This document shows positions 1 to 7,037 of a stretch of DNA of 8,482 bases, piece by piece. Location: the NCBI GenBank assembly GCA_012519465.1, contig JAAYQD010000206.1, positions 1 through 8,482 on the forward strand, given 5' to 3'. This DNA is from Candidatus Cloacimonadota bacterium (lineage in GTDB: Bacteria; Cloacimonadota; Cloacimonadia; Cloacimonadales; Cloacimonadaceae). The notes beneath the pieces were generated by a model. That model saw only the letters and a program-made list of their open reading frames with translations, was not told where the DNA came from and searched no databases. Position 1 is the first letter of the stretch, and every line of letters begins with the position of its first letter. Made by a program: the position numbers and the translations under genes.

Positions 1-1384
<1,384 letters not shown>

Positions 1385-1406
1385 TATGGTACTCCAATTG
1401 GTGGGT

Positions 1407-2009
1407 TTATCTTGGTATGGGAGCCGTGTAGGGCTTGGAAGTGGTGGCTAATCCAGTCTTTTTGGCGTGATTTGTAAAGGTGCTTACCTTCAGTTCCAGT
1501 GTTTCGTTCAGCGCAATGGGCTGGTTCATCTTATACAGCATTGTGCCATCGCTGACTACAATTTTCACATCCCATGCCGTATCGGTGAGCGTCCAGCTGC
1601 TGATTGCTTCTGGCAAGAGGCTTTCTGTGATGAGGTTTTCGCCAAAGTCAGTTTGGGTGCGAGGGCTGATATACAGCTCTGAAATGGTATGCTGAGAATC
1701 GTTGGTGATGCTCATCATTCCAGCGGTGGCATTGATATTCACGGTGGTGGGCAGGCCGGGGCTCACGGTGCGGGTCTCTGAATCCGGCAGCACATAATTG
1801 CCAGAATAATTTACTGTGACTGTGGTGGATTCAGTGTAATAACGGCTCCAGCCGCTGCCAGCTACAATCTCCATGGGTTGGCCATTGTTGATGGCTACAT
1901 CCACGGAGGCGTTTGTGCGGTTTCTAATGCGCAATTCACCGTCTTCATCGCATGCCATTAACAGCAAGCCGGCGAGGATAATGAGGGCAATAATCGAAAG
2001 TTTACGCAT
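1407..2009 (-). CDS. Small lipoprotein with two similar beta-rich repeats, function unknown
   Basis: Not assignable to a named function. The 200 aa begin with a clean lipoprotein signal: MRKL, a hydrophobic run, and lipobox LLMAC with the lipidated cysteine at residue 20, followed by acidic DED. The rest looks all-beta in two units. Unit 1 is about residues 25-95 (ELRIRNRTNASVDVAI...TVTVNYSGNYV). Unit 2 is about 97-175 (MSITNDSQHTISELYISP...WDVKIVVSDG). Unit 2 resembles a recurrent small module of secreted bacterial proteins with the pattern 'I-x-N-x-S-x-x-T-I-x-x-L/I-Y-I-S-P' followed by 'D-I/V-K-I/V-V-x-D-G'; this is recalled, not searched. A basic, Pro-rich tail follows (180-200). An in-frame extension to 2054 exists, but it would spoil the signal peptide and overlap clpX. 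The ATG at 2009 has AAAGGAG 8 bases away. The gene begins 13 bases after clpX. Confidence 0.85.
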   Translation of the reverse strand: MRKLSIIALIILAGLLLMACDEDGELRIRNRTNASVDVAINNGQPMEIVAGSGWSRYYTESTTVTVNYSGNYVLPDSETRTVSPGLPTTVNINATAGMMSITNDSQHTISELYISPRTQTDFGENLITESLLPEAISSWTLTDTAWDVKIVVSDGTMLYKMNQPIALNETLELKVSTFTNHAKKTGLATTSKPYTAPIPR

Positions 2010-2017
2010 TGCTAATA

Positions 2018-2024
2018 CTCCTTT
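2018..2024 (-). promoter_or_regulatory. Ribosome-binding site of the lipoprotein gene
   Basis: AAAGGAG with an 8-base spacer to the ATG at 2009. It overlaps the clpX stop codon (TAA at 2025-2023), so translation of the lipoprotein is probably linked to termination of ClpX. It settles the start at 2009 rather than the in-frame upstream codon at 2054, which lies inside clpX and would place 15 extra residues before the signal peptide. Confidence 0.75.
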
Positions 2025-3267
2025 ACTTTGTGCTTGCCGCAGGTTTGGCAGCAAGTTTCTTTATTTTGATATATTCAGGTTTTGCCAGTCTTTTTACCGT
2101 GTCCGATGTGATGGTACAAGCTTCGATGGTGGGGTTATCGGGGATTTCATACATGATCTCCAGCATAAACTTTTCCATGATGCTGCGCAATCCCCTGGCA
2201 CCCGTCTTTTGATCGATGGCAATGCTGGCAATTTCCTGCAGTGCATCAGGTTCCCATTTGAGGGTAACCCCATCCAGTTCAAAGTATCTTTCATACTGTT
2301 TACAGATGGCGTTTTTGGGCTGGGTGAGGATTGCCATCAGGGCGGCTTCATCCAGCTCGTGCAAGGCACAGGTGACGGGCATTCTGCCTATCAATTCCGG
2401 GATGAGGCCATAACGCAGGAGGTCTTGTGAACTCACGTTCTCAAAGATATAGGTCTCATCCACTTTAGCGGAAAGCTTCACGTCAAAGCCAATCACCTTC
2501 TTATCCAGGCGTTCTTTGATGATCTTCTCCAAACCAAAGAAAGCACCACCGGCTATAAAGAGGATATTCTTGGTATCCATCTCGATGAATTCTTGTTGGG
2601 GATGCTTGCGTCCGCCTTTGGGAGGCACGTTTACCTTGGTGCCTTCCAGTATCTTGAGCAGTGCCTGCTGCACGCCCTCTCCGGATACGTCTCTGGTGAT
2701 GGAAGGCGTCTCAGATTTGCGACTGATTTTATCCAGTTCATCGATATAGACGATGCCCCGCTCGGCTTTTTGAACATCATAATCTGCAGCCTGCAGGAGG
2801 CGAACAAGGATGTTTTCCACGTCTTCGCCAACGTAGCCAGCTTCGGTGAGGGTGGTGGCATCAGAGATGGCAAACGGCACTTTCAGATAGCGCGCCAAGG
2901 TCTGTGCGATCAAGGTCTTGCCACTGCCGGTGGGTCCCATCATCAGGATGTTGCTCTTTTCCAGTTCAATCTCATCGCCGGGTGCTTGGCGAAAGATGCG
3001 TTTATAGTGATTGTAGACCGCCACGGAGATGATCATCTTGGCGTTTTCCTGCCCGATCACGTATTGGTCCAAGTATTGTTTTATCTTGCTGGGAATGGGA
3101 AGCTCAAAATCACCCAGTTCCACGGCTGGCTCGCTGGATTCTATGATGTTGTTGCACATACCAATGCATTCATCACAGATATTGCCGGCGATGCCGCGAA
3201 TCAGGGTTTGAACTTCCGATTCAGCCCTTCCACAGAAGGAGCAGCTTAGGTTTTTATAGCGATCCAA
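2023..3267 (-). CDS. clpX: ClpX, ATP-dependent unfoldase subunit of the ClpXP protease
   Basis: Hexameric AAA+ unfoldase that recognises substrates, unfolds them and feeds them to ClpP. The 414 aa (E. coli: 424) contain, in order: an N-terminal zinc-binding domain with C9, C12, C31 and C34; Walker A GPTGSGKT (111-118); pore loop GYVG (144-147); Walker B IVYIDE (172-177); the RKH loop (220-222); the ClpP-docking IGF loop (V258-IGF-D, 259-261); an arginine-finger candidate R295 in LIGRMP; and sensor 2 GAR (356-358). All working parts are present, including the IGF tripeptide needed to bind ClpP. The start is TTG at 3267-3265: it is preceded by AAGGAGG with 5 bases of spacing, and no in-frame ATG occurs before M37, which would remove the zinc cysteines. 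It follows clpP after a 68-base gap, the classic clpP-clpX order. The C-terminal tail ([14 protein letters not shown]) is basic and probably disordered. Confidence 0.97.
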   Translation of the reverse strand: MDRYKNLSCSFCGRAESEVQTLIRGIAGNICDECIGMCNNIIESSEPAVELGDFELPIPSKIKQYLDQYVIGQENAKMIISVAVYNHYKRIFRQAPGDEIELEKSNILMMGPTGSGKTLIAQTLARYLKVPFAISDATTLTEAGYVGEDVENILVRLLQAADYDVQKAERGIVYIDELDKISRKSETPSITRDVSGEGVQQALLKILEGTKVNVPPKGGRKHPQQEFIEMDTKNILFIAGGAFFGLEKIIKERLDKKVIGFDVKLSAKVDETYIFENVSSQDLLRYGLIPELIGRMPVTCALHELDEAALMAILTQPKNAICKQYERYFELDGVTLKWEPDALQEIASIAIDQKTGARGLRSIMEKFMLEIMYEIPDNPTIEACTITSDTVKRLAKPEYIKIKKLAAKPAASTK

Positions 3268-3272
3268 ACATT

Positions 3273-3279
3273 CCTCCTT
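3273..3279 (-). promoter_or_regulatory. Ribosome-binding site deciding a TTG start for clpX
   Basis: A strong AAGGAGG lies 5 bases before TTG (3267-3265). An ATG (3271-3269) sits inside that spacer in another frame; it opens a five-codon frame that ends at a TAA. Its one-base distance from the GGAGG core makes it a poor start, whereas TTG is well placed and begins the frame with the complete zinc domain. Confidence 0.75.
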
Positions 3280-3335
3280 GGTTTGCTTGGTGATTGTAAT
3301 TCAATGTGCACACCATGGGCACTATTGTCAAGGGA

Positions 3336-3920
3336 TTATTTGCGTTGGCTGATCACTTCGTCTATCAAGCCATATTCTTTTGCCTCGAGGGCACTCATAA
3401 AAAAGTTTCTATCGGTATCTGTCTCGATGCGCTTCAAGGTTTTGCCTGTATGCTTGCTCATCAGTTCGTTCATCACGCGTCTCAGATACAGGATTTCCTT
3501 TGCCTGGATTTCGATATCGCTTGCCTGTCCTTGGGCACCGCCCATGGGTTGATGAATCATGATGCGGCTATAGGGAAGGGCTGTGCGCTTGCCGGGTGCA
3601 CCGGCTGCCAATAGCATTGCTGCCATGCTGGCTGCCATTCCGATGCAGATGGTGCTCACCTTGGGCTGGATATATTGCATCGTGTCGTATATTGCCAAGC
3701 CAGAAGAGATTACGCCGCCAGGGCTGTTGATATACATAAAGATATCACGCTCCGGGTCTTCGCCTTCCAGGTGCAAGAGCTGGGCTACTATGGAATTGGC
3801 AAGGTTGTCTTCTATCACGCCGCTTACAAATACGATTCTATCTTTCAGCAGGCGGGAATAGATATCATAGGCGCGTTCACCGCGTCCCACTTGTTCGATT
3901 ACCATGGGGATATAATTCAT
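3336..3920 (-). CDS. clpP: ClpP, proteolytic subunit of ClpXP, with Asn at the catalytic Asp position
   Basis: Serine peptidase that forms the barrel-shaped chamber degrading substrates delivered by ClpX. The 194 aa align end to end with Bacillus-type ClpP without gaps by eye: N-terminal [10 protein letters not shown] axial-loop segment with no long propeptide, YINSPGG (63-69, oxyanion region), nucleophile S98 in GMAASMA, and H123 in MIHQPMGG. The third triad position, Asp172 in Bacillus (DTDRDNF), is Asn here: the local sequence is [12 protein letters not shown] and the codon is AAC. Asn at this position is known in Listeria monocytogenes ClpP1, which acts in a hetero-complex, so activity may be lower or conditional; D168 and D170 are nearby. 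The ATG overlaps the tig stop as TAATG, with GGAGG 4 bases upstream, which indicates translational coupling. clpX follows. ClpP identity is certain; catalytic competence is the open question. Confidence 0.96.
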   Translation of the reverse strand: MNYIPMVIEQVGRGERAYDIYSRLLKDRIVFVSGVIEDNLANSIVAQLLHLEGEDPERDIFMYINSPGGVISSGLAIYDTMQYIQPKVSTICIGMAASMAAMLLAAGAPGKRTALPYSRIMIHQPMGGAQGQASDIEIQAKEILYLRRVMNELMSKHTGKTLKRIETDTDRNFFMSALEAKEYGLIDEVISQRK

Positions 3921-5224
3921 TATTCCTCCGTTGTTTCTGTGTTAGATTCTGTGCTTTCTTCCTGGTTCTGGGTTTCTACAGCTTCCGGATCCGGGATATA
4001 AAATTCCGCTTTGGCAGCCAGGCCGCGCAGCATGGTCCACCCTGTGGCGTCATACTTGATCCTGTCTGTATCCAGCAATTCCTGATGTCTTTCTTTCCAT
4101 GCTTCCACGGGGATATCCTCCAGGATTGCCAGATGCTCATAATATGTTTGCAAATCCTCATCGGAGAGCGAAGGCTCCAGCGCCGCAGTAAGTTCATTTT
4201 CCAGATATATGTTGATCATATATTGGCGCAGTTGCATGCGGTATTGATGCTCATAAAACTGGCGCAGACGGCTGTCTGTTTCCTTCTTTAGGGCATCCTG
4301 CACCATATATTCAAGGCTGCGCTTGGGAAGTTCGAAGGGCTTGTCGGCATACAGTTTGCGCAGGATGGCAGAGTTTTCCAGATCCATATTCTGATGCTGG
4401 ATGCCAGCTTTGAGATTATCTGAAATCTCAGCTTTCAAAGTGGCAAGATCATCATAACCGGCATCTTTGGCAAATTCATCATCAATCTCAGGGATAGTCC
4501 TGCGGCTGATGGAATTAATCATTATCTTGCAGGGATATTCGGTGTCGTTATCCAGATCGGGGAAAGCGTTCTTGCTGAGCAGCTTGATGGTATTGCCCAT
4601 CAGATTGGCGGTGATCTCGTCACCCACCTTTTTATCCACCAATTCCGGCAATGAGCGCATGGGCATGGAGTCTCCTGCCATCAGGACGCCCTTCACGGGT
4701 TCGCTGTTTTCTGCAGCTTCCACCGTGATATCACACATCACTATATCGTCTGCAACGGCAGTCTCCACTTCCTCTTCATACGCCCTATCCTGTGAAAGCC
4801 TGACAAGAATATTATCCACCTCTTCTTCCAAAACCAGCGGAGTGTGAGGAACCTTGAAGGGTTCCGGGATGGTGGCATCCACCTCTGGCTCGTGTTCTAT
4901 TTCGATAACGGCCACAAAGTCGCTGCCTTTCTCCCATTTCACATCCATCACATAGGGGGTGAGGATATATTCAAGCTCGTGTTCGTAGGTTGCTTTGCCA
5001 AAGTATTCATCGATGGAATCCTTGATAAAGTATTCGCTGATCTGGGGACCGTATTGCTTTTCCACCATGGGAAGCGGCGCTTTGCCCATGCGAAATCCCT
5101 GAATCTGGACCTCACGGGCACTTTTAGCCAAATATTTTTGATAGTCTTTGTTGGCAGTTTCCGCATCAACCGTGAGGGTAATCTCTTTGGTGACGGGGTC
5201 AAGTTGTTTGATATCTACCTGCAC
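3920..5224 (-). CDS. tig: Trigger factor, ribosome-associated chaperone
   Basis: Binds the ribosome near the exit tunnel (protein L23) and shields nascent chains. The 434 aa match the usual length (E. coli 432) and three-domain order. The N-terminal domain (about 1-115) has the ribosome-binding signature GFRMGKAP at 43-50 (usual form GFRxGKxP). A central FKBP-like segment lies at about 156-243. The C-terminal chaperone domain is about 244-412, opening with [15 protein letters not shown] (242-256), a typical trigger-factor junction, and containing FELP at 297-300. The FKBP segment looks degenerate: the usual GF...L.G.K.GE stretch is replaced by [13 protein letters not shown] (191-203), so prolyl isomerase activity is doubtful. 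The last ~20 residues are acidic and Ser/Thr/Glu-rich. The start is GTG at 5224, with AGGAG 6 bases upstream and an in-frame TAG just before. The tig-clpP-clpX order is common in bacteria. Confidence 0.95.
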   Translation of the reverse strand: MQVDIKQLDPVTKEITLTVDAETANKDYQKYLAKSAREVQIQGFRMGKAPLPMVEKQYGPQISEYFIKDSIDEYFGKATYEHELEYILTPYVMDVKWEKGSDFVAVIEIEHEPEVDATIPEPFKVPHTPLVLEEEVDNILVRLSQDRAYEEEVETAVADDIVMCDITVEAAENSEPVKGVLMAGDSMPMRSLPELVDKKVGDEITANLMGNTIKLLSKNAFPDLDNDTEYPCKIMINSISRRTIPEIDDEFAKDAGYDDLATLKAEISDNLKAGIQHQNMDLENSAILRKLYADKPFELPKRSLEYMVQDALKKETDSRLRQFYEHQYRMQLRQYMINIYLENELTAALEPSLSDEDLQTYYEHLAILEDIPVEAWKERHQELLDTDRIKYDATGWTMLRGLAAKAEFYIPDPEAVETQNQEESTESNTETTEE

Positions 5225-5230
5225 TTTATT

Positions 5231-5235
5231 CTCCT
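5231..5235 (-). promoter_or_regulatory. Ribosome-binding site deciding a GTG start for tig
   Basis: AGGAG with a 6-base spacer (AATAAA) before GTG at 5224-5222. The frame is closed just upstream by a TAG that overlaps this site, so no longer protein is possible. The site lies in the 34-base gap after the tRNA-Leu 3' end. Confidence 0.75.
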
Positions 5236-5258
5236 ATTTTTATTATCCAATATAATGG

Positions 5259-5344
5259 TGGTGCGAAAGAGGGGATTTGAACCCCTACAGGAAAAACCTA
5301 CTGGATCCTAAGTCCAGCGCGTCTGCCAGTTCCGCCACTTTCGC
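5259..5344 (-). tRNA. tRNA-Leu(UAG), CCA encoded
   Basis: A class II tRNA of 86 bases including the encoded CCA. The acceptor stem GCGAAAG (5344-5338) pairs perfectly with CTTTCGC (5269-5263), followed by discriminator A and CCA (5262-5259). The anticodon stem CTGGA/TCCAG encloses the loop CTTAGGA (5312-5306), giving anticodon UAG (5310-5308), which reads CUA and possibly other CUN leucine codons; G37 follows it. A long variable arm with a short GG/CC-type stem and T-rich loop, the discriminator A, and the D-arm GG pair all fit leucine. The T arm is AGGGG-TTCAAAT-CCCCT. It lies in the same orientation between panC (43 bases away) and tig (34 bases away), so it may be processed from a longer mRNA. 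No clear own promoter or terminator is visible. Confidence 0.97.
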
Positions 5345-5387
5345 ACATATTTATCAAATGCACTATGTTTTCTCACACTCCCCGGAT

Positions 5388-6224
5388 TTATGCCATGGGA
5401 GCGTTATCTATCAAGCGCGTACGCCCGATATATACAGCCATCAACATCCGCGTGTCCGCCTCGGCAAGCTCAACTGGCAATAGGCTTTGCGGATGAACGC
5501 ACTCTATATAATCTATTTGCCCGCCGGCATTATTGATAATCTCTGCGGCTGCTTTTATCAGCTGGCGGCTGTCACGCATTCCATCCATGAAAAGCTGCCG
5601 GGAATGAGCAAGGGCTTGACTGAGGCACAGCGCACGCTTGCGTTCATCAGCATCCAGATATGTGTTGCGGGAGCTAATTGCCAAGCCGTCATCTTCGCGG
5701 ACGATGGGGCAGGGGACGATCTGGGTATCCAGATTCAGGTCTTGCAGCATCTTTTGCAGGATCACCAGTTGCTGGAAATCCTTGGCACCCATATACATAA
5801 AGCCGGGCATAATGATATTGACCAGCTTCAAGACGATGGTGCATACTCCGCGGAAATGTCCCGGACGGCTCTTACCGCAATGCAGATCGCCCAATTTATC
5901 CACATCCACCCAGGTGCCATAATCTTCCGGATAGATATCAGACGCCTGGGGATAAAACACATAATCCACGCCTCTGGATTGCAGATGCTTCAAATCCCTC
6001 TCCAAATCACGGGGATAGGTGGATAGATCTTCGTTTTTGCCAAATTGGGCAGGATTCACAAAGATCGATGCCACCGTATGTGGATTTTCCTTAACGCTGG
6101 CATCCACCAAGGAAAGATGTCCCTCATGAAGATAGCCCATCGTGGGCACGAAGCCCAGGCTGCCAGAGCTTTGCAGGCGGCGACTGATTTCCTTCATGGC
6201 AGGGATACTTTCGATGAGTTGCAT
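5388..6224 (-). CDS. panC: Pantothenate synthetase (pantoate-beta-alanine ligase)
   Basis: Joins pantoate to beta-alanine with ATP, through a pantoyl-adenylate, to make pantothenate (vitamin B5) in the cytoplasm. The 278 aa fit the family (about 280). Visible landmarks: PTMG (27-30), the HIGH-type ATP motif HEGH (33-36), FVNPAQF (55-61), SRPGHFRGV (119-127), KDFQQ (148-152) and the KMSKS-equivalent SSRN (184-187) in DGLAISSRNTYL; a C-terminal dimer-lid region follows. All expected nucleotide- and pantoate-binding segments are intact. The ATG at 6224 gives an N-terminus of usual length. No good Shine-Dalgarno precedes it (TAGACCCTG), but the panD stop is only 6 bases upstream, which suggests reinitiation after panD. 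PanD makes the beta-alanine this enzyme uses. Confidence 0.97.
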   Translation of the reverse strand: MQLIESIPAMKEISRRLQSSGSLGFVPTMGYLHEGHLSLVDASVKENPHTVASIFVNPAQFGKNEDLSTYPRDLERDLKHLQSRGVDYVFYPQASDIYPEDYGTWVDVDKLGDLHCGKSRPGHFRGVCTIVLKLVNIIMPGFMYMGAKDFQQLVILQKMLQDLNLDTQIVPCPIVREDDGLAISSRNTYLDADERKRALCLSQALAHSRQLFMDGMRDSRQLIKAAAEIINNAGGQIDYIECVHPQSLLPVELAEADTRMLMAVYIGRTRLIDNAPMA

Positions 6225-6230
6225 CAGGGT

Positions 6231-6578
6231 CTATACGGGCTTGTTATTTTCATCCAAAACAACGATGCGAGGCTGATGAACAGCGGCTTCGGCATCATCC
6301 AAAAGGCCATAATTGACGATAATTACAATATCGCCCACCATTGCCATACGCGCAGCTGCGCCATTGATTGCTATCTCTCCGCTACCTCTTTCCCCTTCAA
6401 TGATATAGGTGGAAAATCTGGCGCCATTATTCACGTTGAATATTTCCACCTTTTCGGATGGAATCATTCCGGCGGCGTCCAGGAGGTCTGGATCAATCTT
6501 GATGCTGCCATTGTAATTGAGGTCACATTCGGTGACCCTTCCACGATGCAGCTTGGAAAGAAGCATGTATCTAAGCAT
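6231..6578 (-). CDS. panD: Aspartate 1-decarboxylase proenzyme
   Basis: Converts L-aspartate to beta-alanine and CO2, supplying PanC. It is a pyruvoyl enzyme made as an inactive chain that self-cleaves between Gly24 and Ser25, the Ser becoming the pyruvoyl group. With the ATG at 6578 the 115 aa begin MLRYMLLSKLHRGRVT, close to the family's N-terminus, and family landmarks fall on their standard numbers: K9, G24-S25 (in NYNGSIKID), R54, T57, Y58 and NGAAAR (72-77). An in-frame ATG four codons earlier (6590) exists, but GGAG at 6588-6585 then lies inside the gene and serves the 6578 start with a 6-base spacer. First gene of the leftward block, 6 bases before panC. The bacterial maturation helper PanZ is restricted to enterobacteria, so self-processing is expected. 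Possible promoter at 6636-6608. Confidence 0.96.
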   Translation of the reverse strand: MLRYMLLSKLHRGRVTECDLNYNGSIKIDPDLLDAAGMIPSEKVEIFNVNNGARFSTYIIEGERGSGEIAINGAAARMAMVGDIVIIVNYGLLDDAEAAVHQPRIVVLDENNKPV

Positions 6579-6584
6579 TTGTAA

Positions 6585-6588
6585 CTCC
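6585..6588 (-). promoter_or_regulatory. Ribosome-binding site deciding the panD start
   Basis: GGAG six bases before ATG 6578. It overlaps an in-frame upstream ATG (6590-6588), for which no Shine-Dalgarno is visible. Together with the standard residue numbering of PanD this favours the shorter 115-residue protein. Confidence 0.7.
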
Positions 6589-6607
6589 ATATTTTACAAG
6601 TGAAAGC

Positions 6608-6636
6608 CATATTTTTGGGCATTGACTCTTTGTCAA
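6608..6636 (-). promoter_or_regulatory. Possible sigma-70-type promoter of the panD operon
   Basis: A perfect TTGACA (6636-6631) is followed after 17 bases by AATATG (6613-6608), a poor -10 match, about 30 bases before the panD start. The -35 sits in two small overlapping inverted repeats (CTCTT-GACA-AAGAG and TTGAC-N5-GTCAA, 6622-6639), which could be an operator or chance. Position ahead of a leftward gene block supports it; the weak -10 limits confidence. Confidence 0.35.
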
Positions 6637-6743
6637 GAGCTTTCCTTGCATTTTTATCGGTAAGACCCAAAATGAGTTTATCACTAATAATATAAGTGAA
6701 AATCACAAATTAAACCAATTATTCATTTATGCTACAGACTGCT
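6637..6743. other. AT-rich intergenic stretch upstream of the panD promoter
   Basis: No gene is seen. The stretch is notably AT-rich compared with the coding region and includes a short inverted repeat TCACT-N9-AGTGA (6681-6699) around TATATTATT-like sequence that could hold an additional -10 element on the minus strand. No further structure is evident. It separates the panD promoter from the inverted-repeat cluster. Confidence 0.4.
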
Positions 6744-6808
6744 TCCCTGTTAACCACCCTTGTCTCTCCTTTGTCTCGGCATGGGTGAGACAAGGGTGGT
6801 ACAAGGGA
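6744..6808. repeat. Inverted repeat, 14-bp perfect stem with extension
   Basis: ACCACCCTTGTCTC (6753-6766) is the exact reverse complement of 6787-6800, with a 20-base loop. The pairing resumes after a small bulge as TCCCT (6744-6748) with AGGGA (6804-6808). Inside the loop a second TTTGTCTC copy (6770-6777) could compete with the outer TTGTCTC for the same right arm, giving two alternative hairpins. No start codon with a gene-like frame runs through it. Function unknown. Confidence 0.75.
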
Positions 6809-6815
6809 GGCTAAT

Positions 6816-6830
6816 GGGCGCGAAGCGCCC
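6816..6830. repeat. Small GC-rich hairpin (GGGCGC-GAA-GCGCCC)
   Basis: A perfect 6-bp stem (6816-6821 with 6825-6830) around GAA, or 5 bp around a CGAAG loop. It abuts the next large inverted repeat without a gap. No T-run follows on either strand, so it is not a standard terminator. Confidence 0.7.
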
Positions 6831-6979
6831 AGGGATTAGGGGACAGTGAACAGTGAACAGGGGCTTCGCCAAAGCCTTGTCTATTTCGAGTTCGTGAAAT
6901 CCCAGTAATTGGTCCAATTAGTGGATAAAAAAAGCAGTGACAAACGCCCCTGTCCACTGTTCACTGTCCCCTGATCCCT
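6831..6979. repeat. Long inverted repeat, 34-base arms (32/34 match), 81-base centre
   Basis: The left arm 6831-6864 and right arm 6946-6979 are reverse complements at 32 of 34 positions. Each arm contains the 7-base tandem ACAGTGA-ACAGTG(A/G)-ACAG. The two differences (6837/6973 and 6856/6954) each leave a G-U wobble on one strand and an A-C mismatch on the other, so neither strand is favoured for folding. The centre adds nested structure: GGCTT-CGCCA-AAGCC (6862-6876), TTGTC (6878-6882) pairing with GACAA (6939-6943), ATTTC/GAAAT (6883-6900), and the palindrome TAATTGG-T-CCAATTA (6906-6920). There is no coding frame. It could be a MITE-like or dispersed intergenic palindrome, or a structured RNA. 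No clear target-site duplication was found at its edges. Confidence 0.8.
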
Positions 6980-6983
6980 AAGG

Positions 6984-7017
6984 AAAAAGCCCCCAACGCA
7001 GTATCAGGGGCTTTTTT
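6984..7017 (-). terminator. Rho-independent terminator of the secreted-protein gene (bidirectional)
   Basis: AAAAAGCCCC (6984-6993) pairs with GGGGCTTTTT (7007-7016), giving a 10-bp A/T-flanked GC stem with a 13-base loop. On the minus strand it ends in TTTTTCC, 20 bases after the stop codon of the gene at 7038. The symmetric T-run on the plus strand means it could also stop transcription arriving from the left. It insulates the secreted-protein gene from the inverted-repeat cluster and panD. Confidence 0.8.
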
Positions 7018-7037
7018 ATATATCGTCAGATATAATC

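Noticed and set aside
2010..2054. Longer lipoprotein start at 2054
   Set aside because: It would add 15 residues ahead of the signal peptide and lie inside clpX; the AAAGGAG site fits the ATG at 2009.
3303..3331. Internal promoter for clpX: TTGACA (3331-3326) just after the clpP stop
   Set aside because: The -35 match is perfect, but the hexamer at 17 bases (CACATT) is poor, and a better TACAAT lies 27 bases away, too far. Possible but not supported enough to list.
3415..3420. D170 or D168 of ClpP taken as the usual triad Asp
   Set aside because: The gap-free match to Bacillus-type ClpP through IE-DTDR and the following SA-EA-EYGLID places N172, not D168 or D170, at the catalytic position; a substitute role remains possible but is not the family pattern.
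6464..6706. 80-codon minus-strand frame overlapping the start of panD
   Set aside because: It runs out of frame through panD and its AT-rich promoter region, has a composition unlike a protein and has no good start context.
6591..6740. Riboswitch upstream of panD
   Set aside because: The candidate promoter leaves a very short leader, the region is AT-rich, and no aptamer-like conserved core or terminator/antiterminator pair is visible.
6744..6979. CRISPR array or insertion sequence in the repeat-rich intergenic region
   Set aside because: The repeats are inverted rather than regularly spaced direct repeats, there is no transposase frame, and no target-site duplication could be identified at the edges.
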